Of a stretch of 8,782 bases of DNA, positions 1 to 7,146 are shown in pieces. Where the stretch lies: NCBI GenBank assembly GCA_025774205.1, contig JALGWK010000053.1:1-8782 (forward strand), read 5' to 3'. How positions within the stretch are numbered: position 1 is the first letter of the stretch; each line of letters starts with the position of its first letter. Source of the stretch: a bacterium. GTDB lineage: Bacteria > Blakebacterota > Blakebacteria > Blakebacterales > Blakebacteraceae. The notes below the pieces were generated by a model. It searched no databases. It was not told where the DNA came from and was given only the letters and a program-made list of their open reading frames with translations. The position numbers and the translations under genes were made by a program.

Positions 1-162
1 GCTCCCCCCGTTACCGCAGATGAAGATGGTACTGCCGGAGACGACGGTATCCCTGATCAGGTCGCAGAGAGTCAGGAACACCTCGCGCACGGACGTCCCC
101 CATTCGGGACCGGGGATCCGGCGCTCCAGTTCGGCTTCGAAGATGGCCTGCAGATCGCTCAT
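1..162 (-). CDS. gmhA: Phosphoheptose (sedoheptulose-7-phosphate) isomerase, GmhA-like, N-terminal part only
   Basis: Partial gene: 54 codons from ATG at 162 to the window edge. GmhA converts sedoheptulose 7-phosphate to D-glycero-D-manno-heptose 7-phosphate, the first step of ADP-heptose synthesis for LPS core or other heptose glycans, in the cytoplasm. What is visible is a helical N-terminus (residues 1-42) followed by GSTIFICGNGGS (about 43-54). ICGNGGS is the first strand and phosphate loop of the SIS fold as found in GmhA and its relative DiaA. The start is well supported: a GGAGG Shine-Dalgarno at 174-170 sits 7 bases upstream, and the ATG overlaps the TGA that ends the restored larE frame (ATGA). 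Catalytic residues and the C-terminus lie outside the window, so DiaA or another SIS-family isomerase cannot be excluded. The gene was hidden because an out-of-frame larE reading runs across it. Confidence 0.85.
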   Translation of the reverse strand, partial: MSDLQAIFEAELERRIPGPEWGTSVREVFLTLCDLIRDTVVSGSTIFICGNGGS

Positions 163-1045
163 TCTCGTGCCTCCGCTCCGGGGAGAGAGTCGCTCCCGGC
201 CCGGCCTGGCGGCCTGCCGGTTCCGTCCAGTACCTCGTTGAGGCGGCCTGACCGATACGGCTCCGGATCGAGTTCCACACGGCTGAAACCGGACCGTCGA
301 ACCGGTTCCACTCATCAGCGCCGATCTCCAGACGTCCCAGATCGCCATGATGCCGGACCCGGAAGACCGTGAAACCCTCCTGCCAGAGGACCTCTTCTGC
401 GGCTTCGATCATCTCGAGCTTTACGGGAGTAACCGATTCACCGTGCGGGATCCTGCTCGCCAGACAGGCCAGCGCCGGTTTATCCCAGGTCTCCAGACCG
501 AGGGCCCGGCTCAGTTCCCGGACATCATCCTTCGTGAATCCGTTTTCCAGCAGGGGGCTCCGGACCTGCCTCTCCGCAGCCGCCTGGAGACCGGGCCGGT
601 AGTCGCCGGTATCGTCAACGTTCGTGCCGCTCAGAATGGTTTCGCAGTCATCGGTATCCGATACCCCGCTGAGCACGGTGAAGAGTTCCAGTTTGCACCA
701 GTAACACCGGTCGCCGGCATTGGCCTGATATCCGGGATCGTCCCCTTCCATGGTCGCCATCGTCCTGACCGGGATATCGTGGCTGCGGGCGAATCGGAGC
801 GCGTCCTCGAGTTCCCGTCTCGGTAGACTCGGTGAATCAGCTATCACCGCTATCACCCCTTCACGTCCCAGAAGGACGCGCGTGATATATGCCACGAGGG
901 CGCTGTCGACCCCCCCCGAATACGATACCGCGACCTTTCCGAAGGCACCGTACCAGTCGGTGAGAGCTTCGACTTTGGGAACAAGATGTTCCGGGAGACC
1001 GGGAACCAGCAGTTGCTCGGGGCGGGACTCGTTCGGTGATGCCAT
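159..1045 (-). CDS. larE: LarE-type ATP-dependent sulfur transferase, frameshifted near its 3' end
   Basis: LarE is a PP-loop enzyme that adenylates and then sulfurates the pyridinium precursor of the nickel-pincer nucleotide cofactor of lactate racemase-type enzymes. From the ATG at 1045: PP-loop SGGVDS at residues 43-48, CYWC at 114-117, GDYRPGL at 147-153, DKPALACLASRIPHG at 188-202 with Cys194, and RVRHHGDLGRLEI at 229-241. CYWC plus Cys194 resembles the three-cysteine set of [4Fe-4S]-dependent LarE rather than the self-sacrificing single-Cys type (inference). After about residue 245 the frame loses family similarity. A second frame then gives ELDPEPYRSGRLNEVL, the expected LarE C-terminus, and stops with TGA at 161-159, overlapping the gmhA-like ATG. 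Staying in the original frame would run to TAA at 13-11 through gmhA and is not biological. The start lies 4 bases after the previous stop with no clear Shine-Dalgarno, suggesting coupling. Either a pseudogene, a sequencing error, or (less likely) recoding. Confidence 0.85.
170..174 (-). promoter_or_regulatory. Shine-Dalgarno site of gmhA-like gene
   Basis: On the minus strand GGAGG lies 7 bases before the ATG at 162. It is the best ribosome binding site in the window. It lies inside the 3' end of larE and fixes the gmhA-like start, which no long open frame otherwise reveals. Confidence 0.75.
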
Positions 1046-1049
1046 CAGA

Positions 1050-2972
1050 TCAGGTACCGGGCGGAGGCGCGGGAGGAGGGGCCGCCGGCGGGATGAACCT
1101 GACCGGTTCGATCCGGTCCTGATTAATGGTAAGGATGAATACGTTTTTGTTGATCCGGGCATTGGAGGCGAAGTCGATCATACCGCTCGCGCCCTCGAAA
1201 CTGGAGATCCCGGAGAGCCATCGACGGAGGGCCTGTCGGCGGTCTGCCGGGCCCTCGGGGGCCAGCTGCCAGGCCGCGATGGCGATCCGCGCGGCATCGA
1301 AGGCGAGGGTGGCCGCCCGGCCGGGATGCTCGGAGAACATGGCGTAGTAGTTGTTGGCGAAGTCGATCTGCGGCATCGAAGCCCAGGTATGCGAATACGT
1401 ATCGGTGAAGATGACCCCCTGAACGTATTGGAGACCTCGATTCACGACGTCATAGGAGTTCCAGGCCGGCCCGCCCAGGATCGTCGTTACCAGATATTGG
1501 AAGCTCACCTGAATGGCAATATAGACGGTGTCCTCGGAGTTTATCCCGGGCGCGACGAAGGCGTCGATGCTCCCGACCGGCACCAGGTCCTCCAGGGTAT
1601 CCTGATTCGCCTCCTCGATGGCGGCATTATTGAGAACAGAGATATTGGAAGTGTCGGCCAGGCTGAGCCTCAGACCTTCCCGACGGATGATCTCCATCTG
1701 CGACTGGAAATCGAACGTGCCGGGGTAGTACTCCTGGTAGGCAATGATGTTGCCGCCCCGCTCCTCTATCTGGCTGACGAAGGCCTCGGCGAATTCGAGA
1801 GCCTCACCGGTGACCGGAGTTAGGACGGCGAAGGTCTGCATCCCCAGACTGTCGATCGCGACATCAGCGAGGAGTTCGGCCTGGACCTTCGGGGTGGCCT
1901 GCATCTGGTAGATGTTCTCTCCGAAACCGGACGCGGTCGCGCCCTGCGTGTGGGGCAGTATGATCGGAACCTCGCGCGCCTCGGCGACGATGGCCGCGAT
2001 CTGGGCGAGTTCCTCCACGAAGGGGCCGATCAGGATCTGGGCGCCATCATCCCTGATGAGGTCGAGGGTCCCCGCCGCGGTGCCGCTGATCAGTCCATTG
2101 GTGTCCCTGATCCGTACCTCCACCTCGGACTCGGCCATGGCCGCGGCAAGCAGGATGGCGTTCCTGATCTGGCGTCCCTCGGCGGCATCGGGACCGCTCA
2201 GGGGAGCGAGCGCGCCGATGACAAGTCCCGAAGGGCCGGAGGCGCTGAGGCGCTCCAGTATTCCCGCGATCTGCTCAGATACCACCTCGCTGTAGCCGTC
2301 GGCCGGCGCTTCCGCCTCGATCCGATCCAGCAGTCTCCTGGCCCCGGAGATGTCTCCCCTGCTGGCCATTTCATCGGCCGCGACCGCGGCCATCCAGCCC
2401 TTCAGATCGGTTCCGGAGAGCTGGTTCCCCAGCCGCTGGAGGTCTGCGATCTGCAGCTGTTCCGCGATCAGGGCGGCCAGTTCATCACGAGCGGCCGTAC
2501 TGATCCGACCGGTGTCCTCTTCTCCGGCCAGACCTGCGAAGATCAGCGCGGCGTCGAAGTACCGTCCGGCCCGCGAGTGGGACCGGCCCCGCAACCAGCG
2601 CCGTTCACGCAGATAGGGACCATCCGGATACTCTCGATCGAGCCCGTCAAGGGCGGTCAGAGCCAGTTCGGGGGCGTCGGCGCCCAGCCGGGCCGCGGCC
2701 AGCAGGAGCCACGCGGATGCCCTGCTTGGACCGAGGTTACCTGCCGTGAGCGCGGTATCGAGAATCTCGATGCTGCGCGAGAACCGTCCCTCACGGAAGA
2801 GCTGCCGGGCCCGCAGGTAGGGATTCTCCTCCTCCTGCTGGACCTGGCTCAGACCGGCGACAGAGGCCGGTTCGAGGACCGGATCGGGAAGTCTCGAGGC
2901 CGCCGTTGCGGTTCCGGCAATGATCGCAATCGAAATTGAGGCGAGCCCTATGCTGATCGATTTTCTTTTCAT
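1050..2972 (-). CDS. TPR plus type 1 periplasmic binding fold protein, LpoA-like (penicillin-binding protein activator family)
   Basis: A 640-residue exported protein. Residues 1-25 form a Sec signal peptide: MKRK, a hydrophobic stretch, then a TATAA cleavage region. Residues about 50-245 are helical and TPR-like (for example the segments around 52-75, 84-112 and 120-148). Residues about 248-625 match the type 1 periplasmic binding (LIV-BP) fold, with VIGALAPLSG at 251-260, ILIGPF at 313-318 and PIILPHTQG at 336-344. The tail is proline-rich (PPAAPPPAPPPGT). This architecture is that of LpoA, the outer-membrane activator of PBP1A. Unlike LpoA there is no lipobox, and I see no cysteine anywhere, so it is probably soluble in the periplasm. 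The ATG overlaps the glmS stop (ATGA), with only GGTGG one base upstream, so translation is likely coupled to glmS. A role in peptidoglycan synthesis is inferred from architecture and the glmS neighbour; an amino-acid or other ligand sensor is the alternative. Confidence 0.85.
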   Translation of the reverse strand: MKRKSISIGLASISIAIIAGTATAASRLPDPVLEPASVAGLSQVQQEEENPYLRARQLFREGRFSRSIEILDTALTAGNLGPSRASAWLLLAAARLGADAPELALTALDGLDREYPDGPYLRERRWLRGRSHSRAGRYFDAALIFAGLAGEEDTGRISTAARDELAALIAEQLQIADLQRLGNQLSGTDLKGWMAAVAADEMASRGDISGARRLLDRIEAEAPADGYSEVVSEQIAGILERLSASGPSGLVIGALAPLSGPDAAEGRQIRNAILLAAAMAESEVEVRIRDTNGLISGTAAGTLDLIRDDGAQILIGPFVEELAQIAAIVAEAREVPIILPHTQGATASGFGENIYQMQATPKVQAELLADVAIDSLGMQTFAVLTPVTGEALEFAEAFVSQIEERGGNIIAYQEYYPGTFDFQSQMEIIRREGLRLSLADTSNISVLNNAAIEEANQDTLEDLVPVGSIDAFVAPGINSEDTVYIAIQVSFQYLVTTILGGPAWNSYDVVNRGLQYVQGVIFTDTYSHTWASMPQIDFANNYYAMFSEHPGRAATLAFDAARIAIAAWQLAPEGPADRRQALRRWLSGISSFEGASGMIDFASNARINKNVFILTINQDRIEPVRFIPPAAPPPAPPPGT

Positions 2973-4810
2973 TCCACCGTCACACTCTTGGCCAGGTTGC
3001 GCGGCTGGTCCACATCACAGCCCCGAGCCACCGCAACGTAGTAAGACAGCAACTGAAGGGGGATCACCGTCAACAGGGGGTAGAAACAATCGAGTGTCTT
3101 CGGGACAAAGATGACCCAGTCAGCCAGATCCCTGATGGTTTCATTCCCTTCGGTGGCGATCACCAGGATCCGGCCCTTCCTGGCCCGGATCTCCTCGATG
3201 TTACTGATCACCTTCGGATAGATCTGATCGCCCGGCGCCAGTACCACGACCGGCATGTCATCATCGATCAGCGCTATCGGTCCGTGTTTCATCTCGGCCG
3301 CGGGATAGCCCTCAGCATGGATGTATGATATTTCCTTCAGTTTAAGGGCGCCCTCCAGCGCGACCGGGAAGTTGTACCCCCGTCCCAGGTAGAGAGCGTT
3401 GTTCACCCTGCCGAATACTTCGGCGATCTCACTGATCGATCCGGTATCGTCAAGGATCGACCTGATCTTCCCCGGCAGGCGGACTATCTCGTGGAGGATT
3501 CCTTCACACCGCTTCTTGCTCAACCTGCCATTCAGGCGTCCCATCAGGAGGGCGATCTGGCTCAATACGGTCACCTGGCTGGTGAACGCCTTGGTCGAGG
3601 CAACACCGATCTCGGGACCGGCATGCAGATAGACACCGGCGTCGGTCTCGCGGGCGATCGTCGAGCCGACACTGTTCACAACCCCCAGCACCGGGATCCC
3701 CTCGTCCTTCGCCAGGCGGAGCGCCGCCAGGGTATCGGCGGTCTCTCCCGACTGGCTCACCGCGAACAGGACCGTCCCCTTATTGAAGACGGGTCGTGAA
3801 TAGCGGAATTCCGAAGCGTACTCCACCTCCACGGGGATCCGCACGAAATCCTCAATGAGTCGGCGGGCAACCAGGCAGGCGTGCCAGGAGGTCCCGCAGG
3901 CAGTGAAAATGATCCGTTCAGCGGAGACCAGGATGTCGTGAACCTCTTCAAGGCCTCCCAGCTTCACCTCACACAGATCGGGGTGAACCCGCCCCCGCAT
4001 GGCGTCCTCGACCGTCTGGGGCTGTTCGTGGATCTCCTTCAGCATGAAGTGATCGAAGCCGCCCTTCTCGATCCGGTCGAGCTCCCAGGTGATCTCTTCA
4101 ACGATGGGATTGCAGACCTCATCCTGCAGGGTTTTCACCGTGTAGTCACTCGCGGTGATCGTCGCGATCTCATCATCATTCAGGTAGATGATGTCCCGGG
4201 TATGTTCGGCGAAGGCGGCCGAATCCGAACCGACGAAGTTCTCGTTCTCACCCACGCCGAGGACAATGGGACTGCCCCGTCTGGCTACAACAAGCTGGCC
4301 GGGATTGTTGTGGTCGATCACCACGACACCGAAGGTTCCGTCCACTTCCTGGAGCGCCAGCCGTACGGCGTCATCGAGTGGACACTCCTCGTCCTTCTCC
4401 AGGTATTCCTCGATGAGATGGGCCAGAACCTCTGTATCGGTCTTGGTCGAGAAGTGGTGACCACGTTCGAGCAGCAGCGTCCTCAACGCCTGATAATTCT
4501 CGATGATCCCGTTGTGTACCAGCGCGATCCTGTCGTTGCATCCGGTATGAGGATGAGCGTTCGCGTCATTCGGTTCACCATGAGTTGCCCAGCGGGTGTG
4601 GGCTATCCCGGCCGATCCCTCCATATCGACACCGGCCAGGCGCTGTTCAAGTTCGTGGATCTTGCCGGTCACTTTCACCAGGAGAAGTTTATCATCCTGT
4701 TCGACCGCGATCCCGGCGGAATCGTAGCCCCGGTACTCGAGCCGTCTGAGGCCGCTCAGAAGGACGCCCTTCATGGGCTTCGGTCCCACGTAGCCGACTA
4801 TTCCACACAT
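2969..4810 (-). CDS. glmS: Glutamine--fructose-6-phosphate aminotransferase (isomerizing), GlmS
   Basis: Cytoplasmic GlmS makes glucosamine 6-phosphate from fructose 6-phosphate and glutamine, the entry step to UDP-GlcNAc for peptidoglycan and lipid A. At 613 residues it has the usual family length. The N-terminal class II glutaminase domain (1 to about 240) starts with MCGIVGY, so Cys2 becomes the nucleophile after Met removal, and has HTRWATHG at 71-78 and HNGIIENY at 99-106. HEQP at 261-264 opens the isomerase half. The two SIS domains carry CGTS at 305-308, SQSGETADT at 352-360, STKAFTSQ at 405-412, the catalytic Glu/Lys segment around 486-493, KHGP at 508-511 and the terminal DQPRNLAKSVTVE, in which Lys608 corresponds to the fructose-6-phosphate Schiff-base lysine. 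GAGGA lies 7 bases before the ATG. A 138-base gap upstream may hold its promoter; I see no convincing glmS ribozyme core there. Confidence 0.98.
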   Translation of the reverse strand: MCGIVGYVGPKPMKGVLLSGLRRLEYRGYDSAGIAVEQDDKLLLVKVTGKIHELEQRLAGVDMEGSAGIAHTRWATHGEPNDANAHPHTGCNDRIALVHNGIIENYQALRTLLLERGHHFSTKTDTEVLAHLIEEYLEKDEECPLDDAVRLALQEVDGTFGVVVIDHNNPGQLVVARRGSPIVLGVGENENFVGSDSAAFAEHTRDIIYLNDDEIATITASDYTVKTLQDEVCNPIVEEITWELDRIEKGGFDHFMLKEIHEQPQTVEDAMRGRVHPDLCEVKLGGLEEVHDILVSAERIIFTACGTSWHACLVARRLIEDFVRIPVEVEYASEFRYSRPVFNKGTVLFAVSQSGETADTLAALRLAKDEGIPVLGVVNSVGSTIARETDAGVYLHAGPEIGVASTKAFTSQVTVLSQIALLMGRLNGRLSKKRCEGILHEIVRLPGKIRSILDDTGSISEIAEVFGRVNNALYLGRGYNFPVALEGALKLKEISYIHAEGYPAAEMKHGPIALIDDDMPVVVLAPGDQIYPKVISNIEEIRARKGRILVIATEGNETIRDLADWVIFVPKTLDCFYPLLTVIPLQLLSYYVAVARGCDVDQPRNLAKSVTVE

Positions 4811-4817
4811 ATCATAA

Positions 4818-4822
4818 TCCTC
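4818..4822 (-). promoter_or_regulatory. Shine-Dalgarno site of glmS
   Basis: GAGGA on the minus strand, 7 bases before the glmS ATG at 4810. It supports this ATG, which also places Cys2 correctly for the N-terminal nucleophile. Confidence 0.7.
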
Positions 4823-4869
4823 GAATGGGTGTCTCGGATGCTGATGTACAACTTACGACCGGTGTTCTC

Positions 4870-4898
4870 ATTCTAATGCTTCCGATCAGGACCGGCAC
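4870..4898 (-). promoter_or_regulatory. Possible promoter for glmS and downstream genes (weak)
   Basis: In the only gap over 50 bases, the minus strand has TAGAAT at 4875-4870 (five of six matches to the TATAAT -10 box). A poor -35-like GTGCCG lies at 4898-4893 with a 17-base spacer. Transcription would begin near 4863, leaving a leader of about 50 bases before glmS. The -35 match is weak (three of six) and sigma specificity in this organism is unknown. The rest of the 4811-4948 gap shows no clear intrinsic terminator and no recognisable riboswitch or ribozyme. Confidence 0.25.
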
Positions 4899-4948
4899 AG
4901 TGTGATTCACCCGTTATCCGTTCATCACCTGGGCAGTGGATCAGTCAT

Positions 4949-6304
4949 TCAATCCCGGTTTATGGTCTCCAGCACCTCTCCCACGAGCATGTGGGAACCG
5001 ATCACCACGATGGTCGCCTCCACGCCGAGCCCCTTCGCGGTCTCGGACACAGCCGCCCCCGGATCGCCTGCTGTGACCGTGGGTATCTCCTTCCCCGCTC
5101 CTTCAGCAAGGGCTCGGAAGGCCTTTTCGATCTCCTCCGGAGAGCGCGCTCTCGCGCCCGACCAGGCTGTTGCCGTGAACCACGAGCAGCCTTCGATCAG
5201 CGGTTCGAGAAACGGCTCCAGTTCCTTGTCCTCCGCCAGGGCCACAACGAAACCGACCGGCCGGTTACCGGCCCTGGCCTCGATCTCCCGGGCCACCGCC
5301 CGGGAAGCCAGCGGATTATGTCCAACTTCCAGAACGAGATCGGGTCGATCCGCTCCTCCCGGCAGCCACTGCAGGCGCCCCGGCCATCGCACCTTCCCGA
5401 TACCGTCGATCAGCGCGGTATCCGGGATAGTGACTCCCTGCTCCGCGAGCAGGGAGACAACAGCCAGCGACGTGGCCAGATTGTCGAGCATGTGCTCACC
5501 GGCCAGCGGGAACCGCCATGAGAAACCCTCTCTGCCGTCTGACCAGCGCGCGCTTCCGGTCTGTCCCCAACCGGGACCGCGATCCGCTTCCAGCGCTACC
5601 CGTTCGTCCGCGCGTGTCAAATGCGCGCCGACCGACCGCGCTTCCTCACGGAGAACATCCTCGACCGGGGCCGTCCCGGGTCCCAGCACGACCGGCACCC
5701 CGCGGCGCATGATGGCGCCCTTCTCTCTGGCTATAACCGGGAGATCTGATCCGAGTTCCCCGATATGATCACGCCCGATCGCCGTGATCACCGTGATCCG
5801 GGCATCGCTGAGTCTGGTGGCGTCGAGTCGCCCGCCCAGCCCGACCTCGATTACTCCCCACTCCACCCCCTGCTCCCTGAAATGCCACATCGCGGCCATG
5901 GTGAAGGCTTCGAAGGGCGTTGCCTCGAGTTCGTCGGCATCCCCGGCGACTGCCTGGAGGGCGCAGGCCAGATCCTCTTCCGCGATCTCTCTGCCACCGA
6001 CCGTGATCCGTTCCGGCCAGTCGATCAGGTGGGGGGAGGTGTACCGACCTGCCGTGATACCCGCTTCACAGAGGATGCTGTCGACGATGGCAGCCACACT
6101 CCCTTTGCCGTTGGTACCGGCGATGAGGATGGAAGGGAAGGCGCGTTCGGGATTTCCGAGCCGATGAGCGAATTCAGTGACCCGCTCAAGACCGAGCTGC
6201 ATGCCGCGAAATTCGATCCCCTCAAGCCACTTGCGGGACTGACGCGGTGTCCAGGAGGAGGTCAGATCAGTTCGGGGCGGTTTCGGGATCGGTTCCGGCT
6301 CCAT
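4949..6304 (-). CDS. folC: Bifunctional folylpolyglutamate synthase / dihydrofolate synthase, FolC
   Basis: FolC adds glutamate to dihydropteroate and/or to reduced folates, using ATP, in the cytoplasm. The 451 residues show the Mur-ligase-like plan: P-loop GTNGKGS at 63-69, YTSPHL at 88-93, EVGLGGRLDATR at 153-164, DHIGELG at 179-185, and REKGAI at 193-198 with Lys195 at the usually carbamylated position. WPGRLQ at 307-312 starts the second domain, followed by EVGHNP at 326-331. The last motif is normally DGAHNP, so Asp is replaced by Glu and Gly-Ala by Val-Gly, while the His-Asn-Pro part is kept. The ATG at 6304 overlaps accD by 38 bases and lacks a visible Shine-Dalgarno. Family similarity starts near residue 20, so a start slightly downstream is possible, though the next ATG (residue 35) would cut the conserved WLE segment. 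The accD-folC order also occurs in E. coli. Confidence 0.95.
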   Translation of the reverse strand: MEPEPIPKPPRTDLTSSWTPRQSRKWLEGIEFRGMQLGLERVTEFAHRLGNPERAFPSILIAGTNGKGSVAAIVDSILCEAGITAGRYTSPHLIDWPERITVGGREIAEEDLACALQAVAGDADELEATPFEAFTMAAMWHFREQGVEWGVIEVGLGGRLDATRLSDARITVITAIGRDHIGELGSDLPVIAREKGAIMRRGVPVVLGPGTAPVEDVLREEARSVGAHLTRADERVALEADRGPGWGQTGSARWSDGREGFSWRFPLAGEHMLDNLATSLAVVSLLAEQGVTIPDTALIDGIGKVRWPGRLQWLPGGADRPDLVLEVGHNPLASRAVAREIEARAGNRPVGFVVALAEDKELEPFLEPLIEGCSWFTATAWSGARARSPEEIEKAFRALAEGAGKEIPTVTAGDPGAAVSETAKGLGVEATIVVIGSHMLVGEVLETINRD

Positions 6305-7136
6305 CGAGATGATTGAAGAGGGTCGTAAGGGTTTGTTTCAGTTCGTTTCTGGAAGCGATGACGTCGATGAATCCTCTTTCCAGCAGGAACTCGCTCCGCT
6401 GGAATCCCTCCGGAAGTTCCTGGCCGATCGTCTCCATGATCACCCGCGGACCCGCGAAACCGATCAGGGCTCCGGGTTCCGCGACATTTACGTCCCCGAG
6501 CATCGCGAAGGAGGCCGTCACGCCGCCGGTGGTAGGATGGGTGATGACACTGATGAAGAGGAGTCCGGCCGCGCGCAGCTCAGCCAGCCGGGCGCTCGTT
6601 TTGGCGAGCTGCATCAGGGAGAGGATCCCTTCCTGCATGCGGGCCCCTCCTGACGCGGAAACGATCACCAGGGGCAGCTTCCTCTTGATCGCCTGCTGGG
6701 TAGCCCGGGCAATCTTCTCTCCCACCGCTGAGCCCATGCTGCCGCCGAGGAAGGAGAAATCGAGCACGGAGAGAATCAGTTTCCTGCCGTCGATCTCCAC
6801 CAGTCCGCAGCGGACTGCCTCGAACATATCGGTCTTCGCCTGGGCCGCCTTCAGACGATCGGTGTACTTCTTCGAATCGACGAAGCCGAGCGGATCCTTC
6901 GAACGGAGTTTGACGTCGAACTCCTCCAGAAAGCCGCCGTCGGTGAGGATCTCGAGGTAATCTGTTATGCCGATCCGGAAGTGGAAGCCGCACTTCGAGC
7001 AGATGTGTGACTGGGCTTCGAGTTCTTTCCGGTAGATGATCTCGCCGCACTGGTCGCACTTCGACCACAGTCCCTTGGGGACATCCAGTTTTCCACCCGA
7101 TCCGAGGGTGCGTCTTACTTTCTTGAACCAGCCCAT
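6267..7136 (-). CDS. accD: Acetyl-CoA carboxylase carboxyltransferase subunit beta, AccD
   Basis: AccD is the zinc-bearing beta subunit of the carboxyltransferase. With AccA it moves the carboxyl group from carboxybiotin to acetyl-CoA to give malonyl-CoA for fatty acid synthesis. The 289-residue protein has the family length. An N-terminal zinc ribbon has Cys27, Cys30, Cys46 and Cys49 (CDQC and CSKC). The crotonase-like domain follows, with SASGGARMQEG at 160-170, TTGGVTASFA at 202-211, GFAGPRVIMETIG at 226-238 and LPEGFQRSEFLLERG at 241-255. The alpha subunit gene is not in the window. The start is the conserved MGWFKK with a weak GTGAGA-type site a few bases upstream. A perfect 7-bp inverted repeat lies just ahead of it, in the 43-base gap after punA. 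The 3' end overlaps folC by 38 bases. Confidence 0.98.
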   Translation of the reverse strand: MGWFKKVRRTLGSGGKLDVPKGLWSKCDQCGEIIYRKELEAQSHICSKCGFHFRIGITDYLEILTDGGFLEEFDVKLRSKDPLGFVDSKKYTDRLKAAQAKTDMFEAVRCGLVEIDGRKLILSVLDFSFLGGSMGSAVGEKIARATQQAIKRKLPLVIVSASGGARMQEGILSLMQLAKTSARLAELRAAGLLFISVITHPTTGGVTASFAMLGDVNVAEPGALIGFAGPRVIMETIGQELPEGFQRSEFLLERGFIDVIASRNELKQTLTTLFNHLDGAGTDPETAPN

Positions 7137-7146
7137 GTCATCTCAC

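Noticed and set aside
285-318. Programmed -1 frameshifting in larE
   Set aside because: The direction of the shift would fit, but there is no slippery heptamer and no obvious downstream stem, so mutation or sequence error is preferred.
11-1162. The full 383-residue minus-strand frame as one LarE protein
   Set aside because: Its first 39 residues are Arg/Ser-rich, lack LarE similarity and lie antiparallel-free inside the 3' end of the LpoA-like gene (113-base overlap). Its last part runs through the gmhA-like gene out of frame. The real gene starts at the ATG at 1045 and ends, after a frameshift, at 159.
750-1823. Plus-strand open frame of 357 codons
   Set aside because: It is antisense to larE and the LpoA-like gene, is Arg/Gly/Asp-rich, has no recognisable domain, and is explained by GC-rich codons of the opposite strand.
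1950-2939. Plus-strand open frame of 329 codons
   Set aside because: Lies wholly antisense within the LpoA-like gene, with a low-complexity composition and no family motif.
3881-4876. Plus-strand open frame of 331 codons
   Set aside because: Antisense to glmS, whose motifs are complete. No domain is recognisable in the opposite frame.
4811-4948. glmS ribozyme or riboswitch in the glmS leader
   Set aside because: The gap is about 138 bases and I could not trace the conserved ribozyme core or its paired elements. A covariance search would be needed to overturn this.
4949-4990. Intrinsic terminator after folC
   Set aside because: No GC-rich stem followed by a T run is visible on the minus strand after the folC stop.
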